A stretch of 64,000 bases of DNA from Euphorbia lathyris (GCF_963576675.1 NC_088917.1:78664610-78728609); one strand, 5' to 3'; shown: positions 11,933 through 24,500, counted from the first letter of the stretch. Translations and numbers: made by a program. Notes: generated from the sequence alone by a model not told the origin.

Positions 11933-13067
11933 TGTTGGTCCCTTATAATGTAACAAGTTAGTTCCAAGGGGGGGTAGGAACTATTTAAAATTTTAGTACG
12001 TTAAGGCTGACTTCTTTTTCTTTGAAAAAGAATTACACAGCGCGCTGAGTAAATTAAGACACTAGCTTAGTCAACTGGTGACTAAGTCAGCTTCTTTCTT
12101 TGAGTCAGGAGATAGCACTTGAGTCTATTCCTGAACTCAGATACTCAATACACACAACTCAGCGTGACCTCTTTACTTGGTCAGTTTTGTTTAAGCAAGC
12201 AATATATATATATTAAGGAGCTTAAGGTTAGAAAGATGTTACTCAGCAGATTTATCTAGGTTCGGCCTCTAAGCCTACGTCCTGTCCCCGGAACACGTTC
12301 CGAGCTTTCGAATTCTCTACTGAGCTCTTTAACGGTAGAGCATCAAACCTTTTACAATTTAGAAGCTGAGTATAACAAGAGTACCTTCCTCTATACCTCT
12401 ACTCACTCCTAATCTCTCGCTGAGTACTATAACAGAGTACTCAGCCTCTCCTTTCTAATCTCTAGAAACGATAAAGATTTTTCCTAAACAACAATTTCTA
12501 AGACACCTTAGATGATTGAATAATCACTCTAGACTTTTACACGAAAGATATAAAATTTGGTGTAAGTATTTGCTTTTGCTTTTTCTCACAGAACTTCAAG
12601 TGTAAATTTGGTCAGCGTAATGGCTAGTTGAAGATCTGCATCGAATGAAGCAACTGAAGGGCCTATTTATAGTGACACTTTAGGCATCCGTTATTTCGAA
12701 TTTCGAAATAACCGTTGGAGGGAAACGGCTTCATGTCATTGTCACTCAGTCCTGCTCAGTGCTCTTGGCCAATCAGATTCAAGTATCTTCTGTCTTCGGT
12801 CAGTCCGGCAGAATGTCTCTCCATTTATGGTAAGATCAACTAGACAGCTTTCTGTGTCTTCTGAACTTTACCCAAAGTAGAAATACTTTGTCTAGAAATT
12901 GTTTTTGCTTAGCTGCTGTCTTGTACTCTATAAACAATTTAACTTAACATTGAACAAACACATTAGTGTAATAAATCAAAGCATTTAAACTTAGTGTGTT
13001 TAGAATATGTTTAATTTTACTTAAATAATTTTGTCAATTCAAAATCATGTGGAAAGGTGTTTCAACA
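11933..13067 (-). repeat. 3' LTR of the copia element (1135 bp)
   Basis: Starts TGTTGGTCCC and ends TTTCAACA on the plus strand. Compared with the 5' LTR it lacks one block of about 187 bp (positions 22525-22711 of the other copy), removed at a short CTCT/GTCT-type junction. Confidence 0.92.
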
Positions 13068-13085
13068 AACTCCCCCATTTTGATG
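13068..13085 (-). promoter_or_regulatory. Polypurine tract of the copia element
   Basis: On the minus strand this reads CATCAAAATGGGGGAGTT immediately before the 3' LTR, the standard plant copia plus-strand primer form. Confidence 0.85.
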
Positions 13086-13374
13086 TTGGCAAAACTCTTC
13101 AGCGAAGAACTCAGTGTTGAGCTCCCCCATGATAGTTGCCCTAATATTACTTAGCAGATTTTATCAGCATGGCATACAATCAACAAGTATTTTAAACAGT
13201 AAACACAGTTGATGTATTTGAAGATACATAATAACATAATACTCAGCATCATATAAAATAACTCAGGTTTGGATAAAGGATGCAAGTATTGTATTGAAAT
13301 AAAGTAGTCAGCATATACAGCAAAAAGAAACATAGAAACTACAAAGTAAAGAACAAGACTGAGTTAGCCTATTT

Positions 13375-16194
13375 CTATTTCTTCTTCTTATGCTTAGACT
13401 GATTACTTCTAGCAGCCTCCTGTTGAGTTCTAGCTTGTTCTTTCTCCCCCATTTTTTCAGCATCGGGAGGAGGAGGAATTCTAAAGGAGTCGGTTAAGAC
13501 CGCGTTGGTTAGTGAGGCGGACAACTCCTTAAGCTTGTCGGCACTTTCATTGATGCCGTCGAAGATAGCAACGCCATCATCCAAGACCTCTTGAGGTATA
13601 CTGAGTTCAGCTGCGCTGAGCATGCTCAGTATGTAGGCTTGAGACTTACCCACCCAAGTAATTGTATCTGATAGTGCAGCAAAAACTTGATGAAATGTCT
13701 TCAGCAAGGCTGAGTCATAATATTGATGCTGGATATTGTAGTGACGCACATGGGTGAAAGTCTTTTGGGTAGTAACCAGTATCTCATTCTGCTTCATTTG
13801 GTCAGTGTCCATCTCTTGCTTATTCAAGTTTAGCAAACGAACGGCTTCGCTAATTTGCTCCACCGAACATTGAGAGTAGGAAGCCAGCTGATGGTTGGTC
13901 TTGTTTTGCTCAGTGTGAAGCTGGGCAAAGAGCATCTTGACTTCAGCAGAAGTTGCATATTGAGTGTTCGGAGCTGACAAGGTCTGGAATTGTCCCTGAA
14001 GAGTGTTGAGATGTTGAACCATTATCAGTTGGAGCTCAGCCAGCTTTGTTATTGAGTCCTGCTTGGGCTGTTGTGATTGAATTATGATCATAACACTTAG
14101 CAGATCCTTCAGTCCTTTAACTTCATTTAAAAGCTGAGTGACTTGGGACAGCTGAGTTGACTAATTGTTGGTAGATCCAGTAGTAGGTTCAGCATGTTGA
14201 TGAAGATTTTTGATTAATGACTGCACCAAGTTGATGATTTGTCTACCAGACTCGGTGGCATGTAGATAGCTGAGTGATCCTTCATCAGTTTTCCTAGTTT
14301 CCTCAGTGTGACCAGTTGATGGAGGAGTCGAATTTTTCTCAGTGACGACATGGTCAGTGACTGGAAGGGGTTTTTCAATCTGCACTTGGTTCTCTTGTAG
14401 AGATGATTGATTGGCAGGAATGATTGTTGGTGCAGAAGTAAGCTGAATGGGTTCAGTGCTGACAGGGGCAGAAGTTTCCTGAGTCAGCACAAAGCTTGGA
14501 GCAGCAACATTATCGAGAACTCGCTCGGTTTGGCTTGTATGGTTGGCAGAAGCATTCAAGTCGGCTTGTTCCTGTAGTGAAGAAACAGAGGCTTGCTTTT
14601 CAAGAGAAGTTGGCAGAGAAGAAGAAGTTTGTTTACTGAAATTTTTTAGCTTAAGTGTAGAAGGGTCTTTGGTCGGCTTCTGGACAGGAAGGTCAATGAC
14701 AGTTGTCTGACTTGCCTTTACAAGTCTTCTTCTTCGAGGAGGTGTAGTGTCAGCTGGGATAGATTCTACTGAGTGAGGAGGAGAAATTTCTTCTTGATCA
14801 GCATTGAGCTGGTCAGTTTGTTCTTGTTCTTCATCTGCAGCCAACTCAGTATTAGTTGAGTCAGCAGTTTCCTCTTCACTGGCAGTCTCCTCAGTGTCAT
14901 CCTGACCACTTTCTTCTTCCTCCTGTTGATCATTCCCTTCGTTTTCTTCTAGCTCTTCTTCAAGCTGTGTGATGAACTGATCATCCAGTTGCACATCGTC
15001 TTTTTGATGCTCAGCTTCAGTTCCCTGACATTGTGTGAAGTGAGAATCACCAGGAACAATGAAGTCAGTGGGGACAACATCAATAGGGGTCAGCTCTGAA
15101 GACTTCTTCTTCTTCAGAGGTTGCTCATCAGCATCCATTCTTTCTTCTGTATCAGGCTCATCTTGCATACTTCTCTTCTCAGCTGACTTAGGTTTCTCCT
15201 GACCTTTTTGAGCAACTGACTTCAACTTCTTGGCCGGAGACTCAGCATCTTTTGAAGGAGTCCCAACAGCTTTCCTTTTGCGGGCAGCTGGAGCGTTTGG
15301 GTCAGCAGCTCCTTTTGCTTTCTTGATTGGTTGATTAAATTTTAAAGCAAATAGGGCAGCGGCAGTAATCTCTGATCATTTGGCTTTGGTTTCCTTCGTT
15401 AGGTTTACTCGGTGATCAAGAAGGATTTTGGTGATGAGTGAACCCAGCCTTAGAGTGCCAGTGCTCCTTTGAAAGCCGGCAATCAAGAATACTGACATGT
15501 TGATGGGCTTGTATGTCAGCATATGCCATATGAAGCATTGCTCAAAGTTTGTTGCTGAGCTTGTGCAATTTATCTTTGGGAAGATATAATTGGTCAGTAG
15601 GTAGTGTGCCATCTTTTGGTGCTGGCCCATTGAGGAACTGGAGATTTCTCCAGAATGGCCAGTCGGTTTACAGAACGTAGTGGAGTACCCAGTAACGTCC
15701 TGATCTCCAGATTTCCTAAGAATGGCTCCTTCATTCTTAAGCTTCAGAAGGCTGGCTAGGTAGGTGGGATTGATAAAGATGGTTTTGTCCTTCACCTTGG
15801 TGGCTAAGTGGTCCTGGTTATCATCAGCGACACACATGTTGTGGTAGAATTCCCTTACCATGTCAGGGTAGGCATTGTAGCTTATGGAGAACAGCTCGGT
15901 CCAGCCATTCTTTGAAATCCACTCACAGAATGGTTCTTCTTTTTCCACAAATTCTTTTGAGAACCACCTTGAGTAGTCAATCTTATATTCCCTGACGTTC
16001 TCATAGACCTTGGTGTAGGTTCGTTGCTTAGGTTTCTTCGCTTTGGAAGAGTTACCTTGGTCAGTCTGATTTTTCTTGCTCGGTGTGGTAACCCTGGTTT
16101 GTTCATGCTGGGTTGGAGACTTAGGGCTTGCATCGGAGGAGTTCTGGGGGTGAACGGCACCGGAGATGTTTAGAGAGTCCTTAGTCATTTTCAC
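13375..16194 (-). pseudogene. Extra long ORF between pol and 3' LTR of the copia element (940 codons, two stops)
   Basis: Three open stretches (16194-15376, 15225-14161, 14091-13375) lie in one frame, separated only by TGA at 15376-15378 and TAG at 14161-14163. The ancestral product was therefore about 939 residues. Residues 1-70 are basic and Ser/Thr/Pro-rich; about 70-270 form a compact domain (FYHNMCVADD, YLASLLKL) like the 'putative plant transposon protein' family; about 320-680 are very acidic and low-complexity; the last 230 are predicted-looking coiled coil ending in a Lys-rich tail. SIRE-type elements carry an 'envelope-like' frame at this place, but I see no signal peptide or membrane helix here, so an envelope role is not supported by the sequence. 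The product is probably nuclear or particle-associated; function unknown. Confidence 0.75.
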
Positions 16195-16681
16195 AGAGAA
16201 GTTTGGGAAGTTTTGTGATTTCTTAGAGAGAGAATATGAGAGTTAGAAAACTTTGTAAGCGTAAAGAAATAAAAGTGGGGATTTGCCCACTATTTATGGA
16301 GGTGAGAGGTGGATCTTATCGAATCCATGTGTCAGTTTGTCCTTGGGATATTCAATCGACAAGGATCCTGACATTTATGACACATTCGGCGCAGACGTCA
16401 CCCTAGGTGGCTATTCGCGTGCTTTAGCAATAAGTGCAACGTGTCTTTTACTCGGCGTTAGAATCCTAATCGTTCTATATTCTGAGTTAGTCAGCCTTAC
16501 GCAAACGGATAGTTTAAGTGATTGGTTGCTCAGCTTGAGATGACCACTCAGTGTGCATACTTGCTCAGCATGTAATATTCATTCATTTATCATAAAACAC
16601 AGCATACATTTATCCACTCAGCAAGTAATAGCATTCAGCATGGTAATTCACTCAGCATAAATATATATTAAGAATTGGAAT

Positions 16682-19600
16682 TTACTGAAGAGGATTAAAC
16701 AAACCAATGGCTTCTCTCAGTATGCAGAACTGCTCACGAGCCAGTGGCTTCGTGAAGATATCCGCAAGCTGCTCATCCGTTGGGACATAGGTCAGCTTGA
16801 TCTCACCTTTGAGTACATGGTCTCTAATGAAGTGATGTCTGATGCTGACATGCTTCATCCTGCTGTGCTGAATTGGGTTCTTTGATAGATCAATTGCACT
16901 TTTGTTGTCACATTTGACCTCAATTGTCTTTGTTTGAACACCATAATCTTCAAGTTGTTGCTTAATCCATAGGACTTGAGCAACACAGTGTCCAGTAGCA
17001 ATGTACTCAGCTTCAGTGGTAGACAGGGCTACTGACGCCTGCTTCTTGCTGAACCAGGATACAAGACAGCTTCCTAGGAAGTGGCATCCTCCAGAGGTGC
17101 TTTTTCGTTCAAGCTTGTCTCATCCATAGTCAGCGTCAGTGTATCCAACGAGTGTAAAATCATGAGAGCCTATCATACCTCGATACAATTTGCTATCTAC
17201 CGACTTACCATTCTCGTCAGCACAAAGGACAGTGTCAGTGCCCATAGGACTGGATATTGGCTTGCAATTTTCAAGATCATATTTCTTCAATATCTCCTTG
17301 GCATATTTAGCTTGACTGATGAAGATGCCATTTTTCCCTTGTTTGATTTGAAGTCCAAGGAAGAAGTTGAGTTCTCCCATCATTGACATTTCAAACTCAG
17401 TCTGCATTTGCTTGCTAAATTCCTTGCACATTGACTCATTAGTGGCACCGAAAATAATATCATCAACATATATTTGAGCCAGCAGGGTGTCTTTACCCTT
17501 TCTCTTAATGAATAAAGTTGTATCAGCTTTGCCTCTGACATAATTTCTAGTCAGCACGAAACTGGCCAGCCTCTCATACCAAGCACGTGGTGCTTGCTTG
17601 AGGCCGTACAAAGCCTTTTTGAGTTTATAAACGTGGTTTGGGAATTTAGGATCCTCAAACCCTGTAGGCTGATTAATATAAACTTCCTCGTTTATAACTC
17701 CATTAAGGAATGCACTCTTAACATCCATTTGAAACAGTTTAAAGTAACTTGCATAAGCGCATAAAATTCTAATAGCCTCTAGCCTTGCCACTGGGGCAAA
17801 GGTCTCACCGTAGTCAATACCTTCTTACTGACTGTAGCCCTGAGCTACAAGTCTTGCTTTGTTCCTGACTATATTTCCTTGTTCATCCAGCTTGTTTCGG
17901 AAGACCCATCTTGTTCCAATGGTCTTCTGACTCCTTGGATGTGGCACTAACTCCCATACATCGTTTCTTCTGAATTGATCAAGTTCCTCTTGCATTGCGC
18001 TCATCCAGAATTCATCATGCTCAGCATCAGCATCGTGCTGAGTTGACTTCTTATCATCAGGGTATTCCCAGCTGTGTCAAGGATGACATTCTCCGAGTGT
18101 CCTCTTGGTATCTTGATCTCCTTTGACGAATTGATGTCTTGCGCTGGTAGGTATCTCCTGAGTTGATTTCTTGTCATCAGGGTATTCCCAGCATCATCAA
18201 GAATGGCACTCTCTGAGTGTCCTCTTGGTATTCTGATCTCCTTTGGTAGATTAATGTCTTGTACTAGTTGTGTTTCAACAATCTCTGCAGGTTTAGATTG
18301 GTCAGTGAAAACAATTTGAGATTCACCTTTACCTTTGGTCAGCCCTTGAGGAAATGACTCAGCAGCAGCTTCTTTGTCAGCAGGTGCTGAGTGTGTATCA
18401 TCCTCAGTTAGCAGCTTGTATCTTCCTGCAGGGTTAGTTTCATCGAACTCAACATGTAGTGACTCTTCTAAGACTTGAGTTCGCTTATTGAAAACTCTAT
18501 ATGCTTTACTGTTTGTTGAGTAGCCTAAAAAGATAGCTTCATCAGCTTTTGAGTCAAACTTAGCTAGGCTATCTTTGGTATTCAATATAAAACATTTACA
18601 GCCAAAGGCACGAAAGTAACCAATATTGGGCTTTCGTCCTTTCCAAAGTTCGTCGGGGGTTTTCTTTAGTATAGGTCTAACAAGAGCCCTATTAAGAATA
18701 TAGCACGCTGTGTTGACAGCTTTTCCCCAAAAGTACTTTGGAAGCCTATGCTCACTCAGCATTGTCCTGACTATTTCAACCAAGGTTCTGTTCTTCCTTT
18801 CAACAACCCCATTTTGTTGAGGCGTTCTAGGAGCAGAGAAATTATGGTCAATGCCGTTGGTTTCACAGAATTCAACAAACTGTTGGTTCTTGAATTCTCC
18901 ACCATTATCACTTCGGATGTGAGCTAACTTAAGGTCTTTATCATTTTCGAGTTTTCTTACCAGATTTGAAAATGTCTCAAAGGTTTCATCCTTGCTGCTG
19001 AGCAAGATGATCCAAGTGTACCGAGAAAAGTCATCTACAATGACCAAGGAAAATCTTCTTCCACCCAAGCTTAGCGGCTGGACTGGACCGAAGAGATCCA
19101 AGTGTAGTAACTCTAATGGACGCTTAGTTGAGACAATATTTTTACTATGAAAGGATTGTTTGGTTTGTTTTCCAGCTTGGCAAGCGTGGCATAATTGATC
19201 TTTTTCAAATTTAAGTTCTGGCAGTCCCTCAACCAATTGCTTTCTTGCTAATTTGGCCAAGAGGTCCATGCTTACATGACCAAGTCTCCTGTGCCATAGC
19301 TAGGAATTTTCTTCCTTTGATACTAAGCATACAGTTTTTGAAAACTTTTTCTCTAAGTTCAGCATGAAGACATTATCAATGCGAGGGGCAGTTAAAATTA
19401 ACTCATTAGTCTTACCCTCGAATATTTTACATTTAGTGTCATCAAATATAACTTTTCTCCCATTGTCACATAGCTGAGCTACGCTGAGTAAGTTATATTT
19501 GAGTCCGCTGACTAGGGAGACAGACTCAATAGTAGGATTACCACCAATGGTTCCTGACCCTACTATCTTACCCTTTTTGTTGTCTCCAAAACTTACGCTT

Positions 19601-19683
19601 CCTCCTCGTTTACGCTCAAATGTGATGAACTGAGTTTCATCACCAGTCATATGCCTCGAGCATGCGCTGTCAATATACCACAT
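16682..19683 (-). pseudogene. Copia element pol: protease, integrase, RT, RNase H
   Basis: Read from 19683 down. Protease with DSACSRHMTGD (the family more often has DSG). Integrase from about 19299 with an HRRLGH start, a CHACQAGK zinc half-site and catalytic D, D and E in LHLDLFGP, RSDNGGEF and QQNGVVERK. RT begins near 17860 with YVDDIIFG at about 17470-17459. RNase H is at 17117-16682 with STTEAEY and CDNKSA. Breaks: TAG 19300-19302; a frameshift near 18040; TAA 17825-17827; TGA 17120-17122; and an in-frame loss of roughly 50 residues between LYRGMIGS and [13 protein letters not shown], removing the RT/RNase H linker. A 120 bp tandem duplication lies at about 18051-18290. Not functional. 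Confidence 0.9.
18051..18290 (-). repeat. 120 bp (40-codon) tandem duplication in copia pol
   Basis: The segment beginning TCATCAGGGTATTCCCAGC at about 18054 recurs at 18174 with several changes. In protein terms a block with KEI(R/K)IPRGHSE and AGNTLM is present twice between integrase and RT. It is an in-frame expansion of the linker. Confidence 0.75.
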
Positions 19684-19724
19684 TTTTTACTTCTCAGCAC
19701 ACCTTAGGCTTACCTGCAATGTAA

Positions 19725-21467
19725 CTAGTTGCTTTTAGGTACCCAATTCTTTTTGGGTCCTGGCTTGTTAGGTTCAACAGGTAAAGCATCATATTTTATT
19801 TTATGGCGACATACTTGGACAGTATGGCCATTCTTTCCACATAAGTCACAGCTGACTTACCGTTTAGGATATCTCACTGACTGGTCACCACCCCAGTGCT
19901 GAGCATGCCAGCACACCTTTGTGGTGTGTCCTTTCTTCCCACAGAAGTCACACTGGACATTCCGCTGAGGATTCCATCTCTGCTGACCAGTACTTCAGTA
20001 CTGAGTATTCAGAGGAATATTTCTTTTGTTTGGAACCTTTACTTGGTTCTGAATAAATGTGACGTCCTTTCTCAGTTTCTTAGAATCTGATTGGACCTCA
20101 GAGACAAACTTTTGCATAATTCCAATGTTACTATGCAAATCTGAGTTGTCCTGAAGAAGATATCGAAGGTCACTCAGTTTGACCTCCTCAACTTCGTCAC
20201 ATCGCCTGCTGAGTGCTCTAACCTTTTTATTACACTTTTTGACAAGTGTGTAGAGGTCACTTAGGGCATTAACCATTTCATTTCTAAGCAAGGGTAGTGA
20301 TATTACCTCAGTTGAATGTTCCTCATCGTCAGATGCAATGGAAGGGTCAGCATGCTCAGAAACACATGGCTCAGCAAGTTCATCAGCCATGAAACAAATT
20401 TTTGCTGACTCAGTGGCATCAGCTTCAGATGATGATGAATCATCACTATCACTCCAGGATGCTACCATTGCCTTCTTTCCGTTCTTTCTCTCTTTCCTCA
20501 GCGAGGGACAGCTTGACTTGATATGGCCAGTTTGATGACATTCAAAGCAAGTTATGGGCTTTGAGCTGTCTTTCTTGTACTTGTTGTCGCTAGAGTCAGC
20601 TTTGTACTTGTCAAACTTCTTATAAGGCTTTTTAGAATATTTGTCATTCTTTTTGAACAGCCTTTTCATCTTTCTGGTAAACATAGCCATCTCTTCATCG
20701 TCTGTTGAGCTCCCATCAGTGGAGTCAGCTTTCATGACAAGAGACTTTTGCTTCTTGTCTTCAGACTTTTCCTTCACCTCGAAATTCTTCATCGAGATCT
20801 CATGGGTCAGCAGTGAGACGATGAGTTCATCATACTTATAGGTGGTTAAGTCTTGCGCTTCCTCAACAGCGGTCTTCTTTGCTTGCTAGCTTTTAGGAAG
20901 ACTCCTAAGAATCTTCTTGACTTGTTCTTCCTCAGTGAAGATCTTCCCAAGTCTCTTGAGCTCGTTGATGATGTTTGTGAATCTTGCATTCATGTCTAAG
21001 ATCCCTTCATCATCGTTCATTTTGAACAGCTCATACAATCTCATATGCTGGTTCACCTTGGATTCTTTCACCTTGTTGGTTCCTTCATAGGTGACCTCCA
21101 GCTTCCTCCAGATCTCCTGCGCTGACTCACAACCTGAAATCTTATTGTATTCTGCAGCATCTAGCGCACAGTGAAGCATGTTTATAGCCGAAGCATGATT
21201 TTGTAGCTTCTTGAGATCATCTTCTATCCATGTGGACTCAGCTTTAACAACCGTTTGGCCATCAACAGTTTCAATAGGAACAAACGGGCCTTGGACTATA
21301 GATAGCCATGCACTCATATTTGTAGCCTGAATGAAATTTTTCATCATATTCTTCCAAAAGGTATAGTTAGACCCGAAGAATAAGGGAGGCCGAGTTATGG
21401 ACAAACCCTCAGGTAGAATCTGAGTTGTCAGATTTCCTGGGAGAAACCGAGTGCTGTTTTCAGCCAT
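19725..21467 (-). pseudogene. Copia element gag
   Basis: ATG at 21465-21467, 63 bases inside the 5' LTR end. The first 193 codons hold the copia gag core (FWKNMMKNFI, EIWRKLEVTYEG). A TAG at 20886-20888 stands where Trp is usual in this lineage. The frame then continues with a Ser/Asp/Lys-rich linker and three CCHC zinc knuckles: CFECHQTGHIKSSC, then CDFCGKKGHTTKVC and CDLCGKNGHTVQVC. Between them, further stops are at 19995-19997 (TGA) and just before the third knuckle near 19860 (TAA). The frame closes at 19725 and pol lies in another frame, so at least one indel also separates gag from pol. The function would be the particle capsid and RNA binding. Confidence 0.88.
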
Positions 21468-21515
21468 AATGGGGATCAGCTCAAGGTAGTTAAACCTTGT
21501 ACAGTGAGCTTTTAA

Positions 21516-21527
21516 GCTCTGATACCA
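21516..21527 (-). promoter_or_regulatory. Primer-binding site of the copia element
   Basis: On the minus strand TGGTATCAGAGC, two bases after the 5' LTR; initiator Met-tRNA type. It fixes the element orientation. Confidence 0.9.
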
Positions 21528-21529
21528 CT

Positions 21530-22849
21530 TATTGGTCCCTTATAACGTAACAAGTTAGTTCCAAGGGGGGGTAGGAACTATTTAAAATTTTAGTACGTTA
21601 AGGCTGACTTCTTTTTCTTTGAAAAAGAATTACACAGCGCGCTGAGTAAATTAAGACACTAGCTTAGTCAACTGGTGACTAAGTCAGCTTCTTTCTTTGA
21701 GTCAGGAGATAGCACTTGAGTCTATTCCTGAACTCAGATACTCAATACACACAACTCATCGTGACCTCTTTACTTGGTCAGTTTTGTTTAAGCAAGCAAT
21801 ATATATATTAAGGAGCTTAAGGTTAGAAAGATGTTACTCAGCAGATTTATCCAGGTTCGGCCTCTAAGCCTACGTCCTGTCCCCGGAACACGTTCCGAGC
21901 TTTCGAATTCTCTACTAAGCTCTTTAACGGTAAAGCATCAAACCTTTTACAATTTAGAAGCTGAGTATAACAAGAGTACCTTCCTCTATACCTCTACTCA
22001 CTCCTAATCTCTCGCTGAGTACTATAACCGAGTACTCAGCCTCTCCTTTCTAATCTCTAGAAATGATAAAGATTTGTCCTAAACAACAATTGCTAAGACA
22101 CCTTAGATGATTGAATAATCACTCTAGACTTTTACACGAAAGATATAGAATTTGGTGTAAGTATTTGCTTTTGCTTTTTCTCACAGAACTTCAAGTGTAA
22201 ATTTGGTCAGCGTAATGGCTAGTTGAAGATCTGCATCGAATGAAGCAACTGAAGGGCCTATTTATAGTGACACTTGAGGCATCCGTTATTTCGAATTTCG
22301 AAATAACCGTTGAAGGGAAACGACTTCATGTCGTTGTCACTCAGTCCTGCTCAGTGCTCTTGGCCAATCAGATTCAAGTATCTTCTGTCTTCGGTCAGTC
22401 CGGCAGAATGTCTCTCCATTTATGGTAAGGTCAACTAGACAGCTTTCTGTGTCTTCTGAACTTTACCCAAAGTAGAAATACTTTGTCTGGAAGTTGTTTT
22501 TGCTTAGCTGCTGTCTTGTACTCTTTGTCGATACAACTCAGCAGCTTCATTCCGAAGTTGTTCAACGAAGGTCTTCTCGATCCTTCTTTCGCTGAGCTGC
22601 ATTTTGTACACAACGACAGCGTTTTGTACACACGGGCCGAGTGGTCTTGATCTGTTTGACTTGGGCTTTGACTTCCGTATTGGGCTTTAAGCCTTTTAGT
22701 CTTTATGTCTTATAAACAATTTAACTTAACATTGAACAAACACATTAGTGTAATAAATCAAAGCATTTAAACTTAGTGTGTTTAGAATATGTTTAATTTT
22801 ACTTAAATAATTTTGTCAAATCAAAATCATGTGGAAAGGTGTTTCAACA
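21530..22849 (-). repeat. 5' LTR of the copia element (1320 bp)
   Basis: Full-length LTR with the 187 bp block (22525-22711) that the 3' copy has lost. Its first bases on the plus strand are TATTGGTCCC rather than TGTTGGTCCC, one substitution in the terminal dinucleotide region. TATTTATAG at about 22259 is a likely TATA region for minus- or plus-strand promoters; I cannot decide which. Confidence 0.92.
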
Positions 22850-24234
22850 CTGAGTACAGCACCAGTGCTGGCGTATTCCAATTTTGATAAACTGTTCGAG
22901 GTTGAGTGTGATGCCAGTGGAGTTGGGATTGGTGGTGTCCTGATGCAAGAAAAGAGGCCCATTGCGTATTTCAGTGAGAAGCTCTGTGAGGCAAGGCAAA
23001 AGTGGGCCACGTATGATCAAGAATTTTATGCTGTAGTAAGGGCGTTGAAAATGTGGGAACATTACTTGGTGGGGAAAGAATTCATCCTGTACACTGACCA
23101 TCAAGCTCTCAAGTACCTGGGAAGTCAGAAGCAACTTCGAAGCTCCATGCATGCCCGGTGGTCCGCCTTCATAGATAAGTTCCCCTATAAGCTTATGCAT
23201 AAGGCGGGAAAACAGAACAAGGTGGCGGACGCCTTGAGTCGAAGGGTGTCACTAATCAAGACAGTAAACCTGGAGACCGATTGTTTTGAGCACATCCGAG
23301 GAGAATACTTGGCGGATCCTTATTTTGGCAGTATCTGGAAAAAGTGTCAGCACCAGCATGGGGATGGGGCGTATCACCTGATGGATGAGTATCTCATGAG
23401 GGGCAACCAACTTTGCTTACCCTGCACTTCCATCCGCGAGAAGGTTGTTCGTGATCTACATGGCGGATCCCTGGGAGGGCATTTTGGGCGAGACAAGACA
23501 TATGAAGCAGTAAGTTCCCGTTATTTCTGGCCTAAGATGAGGAGAGATGTTGCCTACTTAGTAGAAAGATGCTATATTTGCTAGACCGCCAAGGGACGCA
23601 CTACAAATGCTGGCTTGCAGCTACCCTTGCCTGTACCAGAAACCATATGGGAGGATCTGTCCATGGATTTTGTCCTAGGGTTACCCAGAACTCAGAGAGG
23701 CATGGATTGCATCTTTGTCGTGGTTGATCGGTTTTCAAAGATGGCCCATTTCATACCATGTGGCAAGACTAATGATGCCTCAGCGACTGCTAAGCTATTT
23801 TTCAAAGAGATTGTCAGGCTACATGGCGTACTGATAGGGGTCAAAAACCCCTATCTTTGGGTACGGTTTTAGGACGGTTTTTAGGTTTATTTGGCTAATA
23901 AGCGAGCAATTCTCGCATTTAAATGCTTTTGTGTGAGTTAGTTAGAAATTGGAAGCATTCTATTTACTTTTCGTCGTTTAGGCTCGTTTTGTGATCAATT
24001 TAGGCAAATACGGCCGAAATAACACGCATAATAGAATTCCGTTACCTTTTGAAGCTAATTGGTCCGTCAAAAGTCGCACCAAAACGAAGCGTTTGCTCAA
24101 AATAAGCGATTGACGGATCAATTCGGCTTTTGGACTAATGTTTTCTGGAGTTTTTATGCGTGTGCAGGTGTAAGTTCAGACGAAAAAGGGTTTGGAAGTC
24201 ATCCGGTACGGATCGAGCGCGCTTCGGGCGAAAA

Positions 24235-24383
24235 CGCTCGGCGAGCAGGGCCCCCTGGGCCATTTCTGCTCGCCGAGCAGGCTATGCCTGCTCGCCGAGC
24301 AGGCCACCAGGCGCCTGCTCGGTGAGCAGGGGCTGCTCGTCGCAATCCTGCTCGGCGAGCAGCCTTTCCTGCTCGGCGAGCAG
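24235..24383. repeat. Array of CTGCTCG(G/C)CGAGCAG palindromes
   Basis: Copies at 24235-24248 (diverged), 24266-24280, 24288-24302, 24315-24329 (one change), 24333-24339 (half), 24348-24362 and 24369-24383. Each is a near-perfect 15 bp palindrome, and the central base is C in some copies and G in others. They sit about 120-265 bases upstream of the LTR TATA box. They make the three frames read through (Ala/Arg/Gly/Glu-rich), which is an artefact and not a gene. Confidence 0.95.
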
Positions 24384-24500
24384 ACCTGCGGGAATTGGTC
24401 AAAAAGACCAATTCCGCCCCCACGAAGCCACGTTCGGCCCCACGTCTTCCTACACCAACAAGGACACGAAATTAGGTCAAAACGAGGCCCGAGACACGTC

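Larger units (their letters stand above)
11933..22849 (-). mobile_element. Ty1/copia retrotransposon, SIRE/Maximus-like, nested in gypsy element 1
   Basis: Element of 10.9 kb inserted antisense to its host with an exact CTGAG duplication (11928-11932, 22850-22854). The LTRs are 1135 bp (left, 3' for this element) and 1320 bp (right, 5'), TG...CA type. The primer site for initiator Met-tRNA is at 21516-21527 and the polypurine tract is at 13068-13085. Gene order on the minus strand is gag, protease, integrase, reverse transcriptase, RNase H (copia order), then a long extra reading frame. Size over 10 kb, long LTRs and the extra frame point to the SIRE/Maximus lineage. About 20 LTR differences by eye indicate a fairly recent insertion, yet stops and frameshifts occur in all coding regions. 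Confidence 0.93.

Noticed and set aside
13375..16194. The three minus-strand ORFs as host genes
   Set aside because: They share one frame, lie between pol and the 3' LTR of a bounded copia element, and have the same orientation, so they belong to the element.
24235..24383. CRISPR-like array
   Set aside because: Eukaryotic context, palindromic units of 15 bp with irregular short spacers in an LTR; not a CRISPR array.
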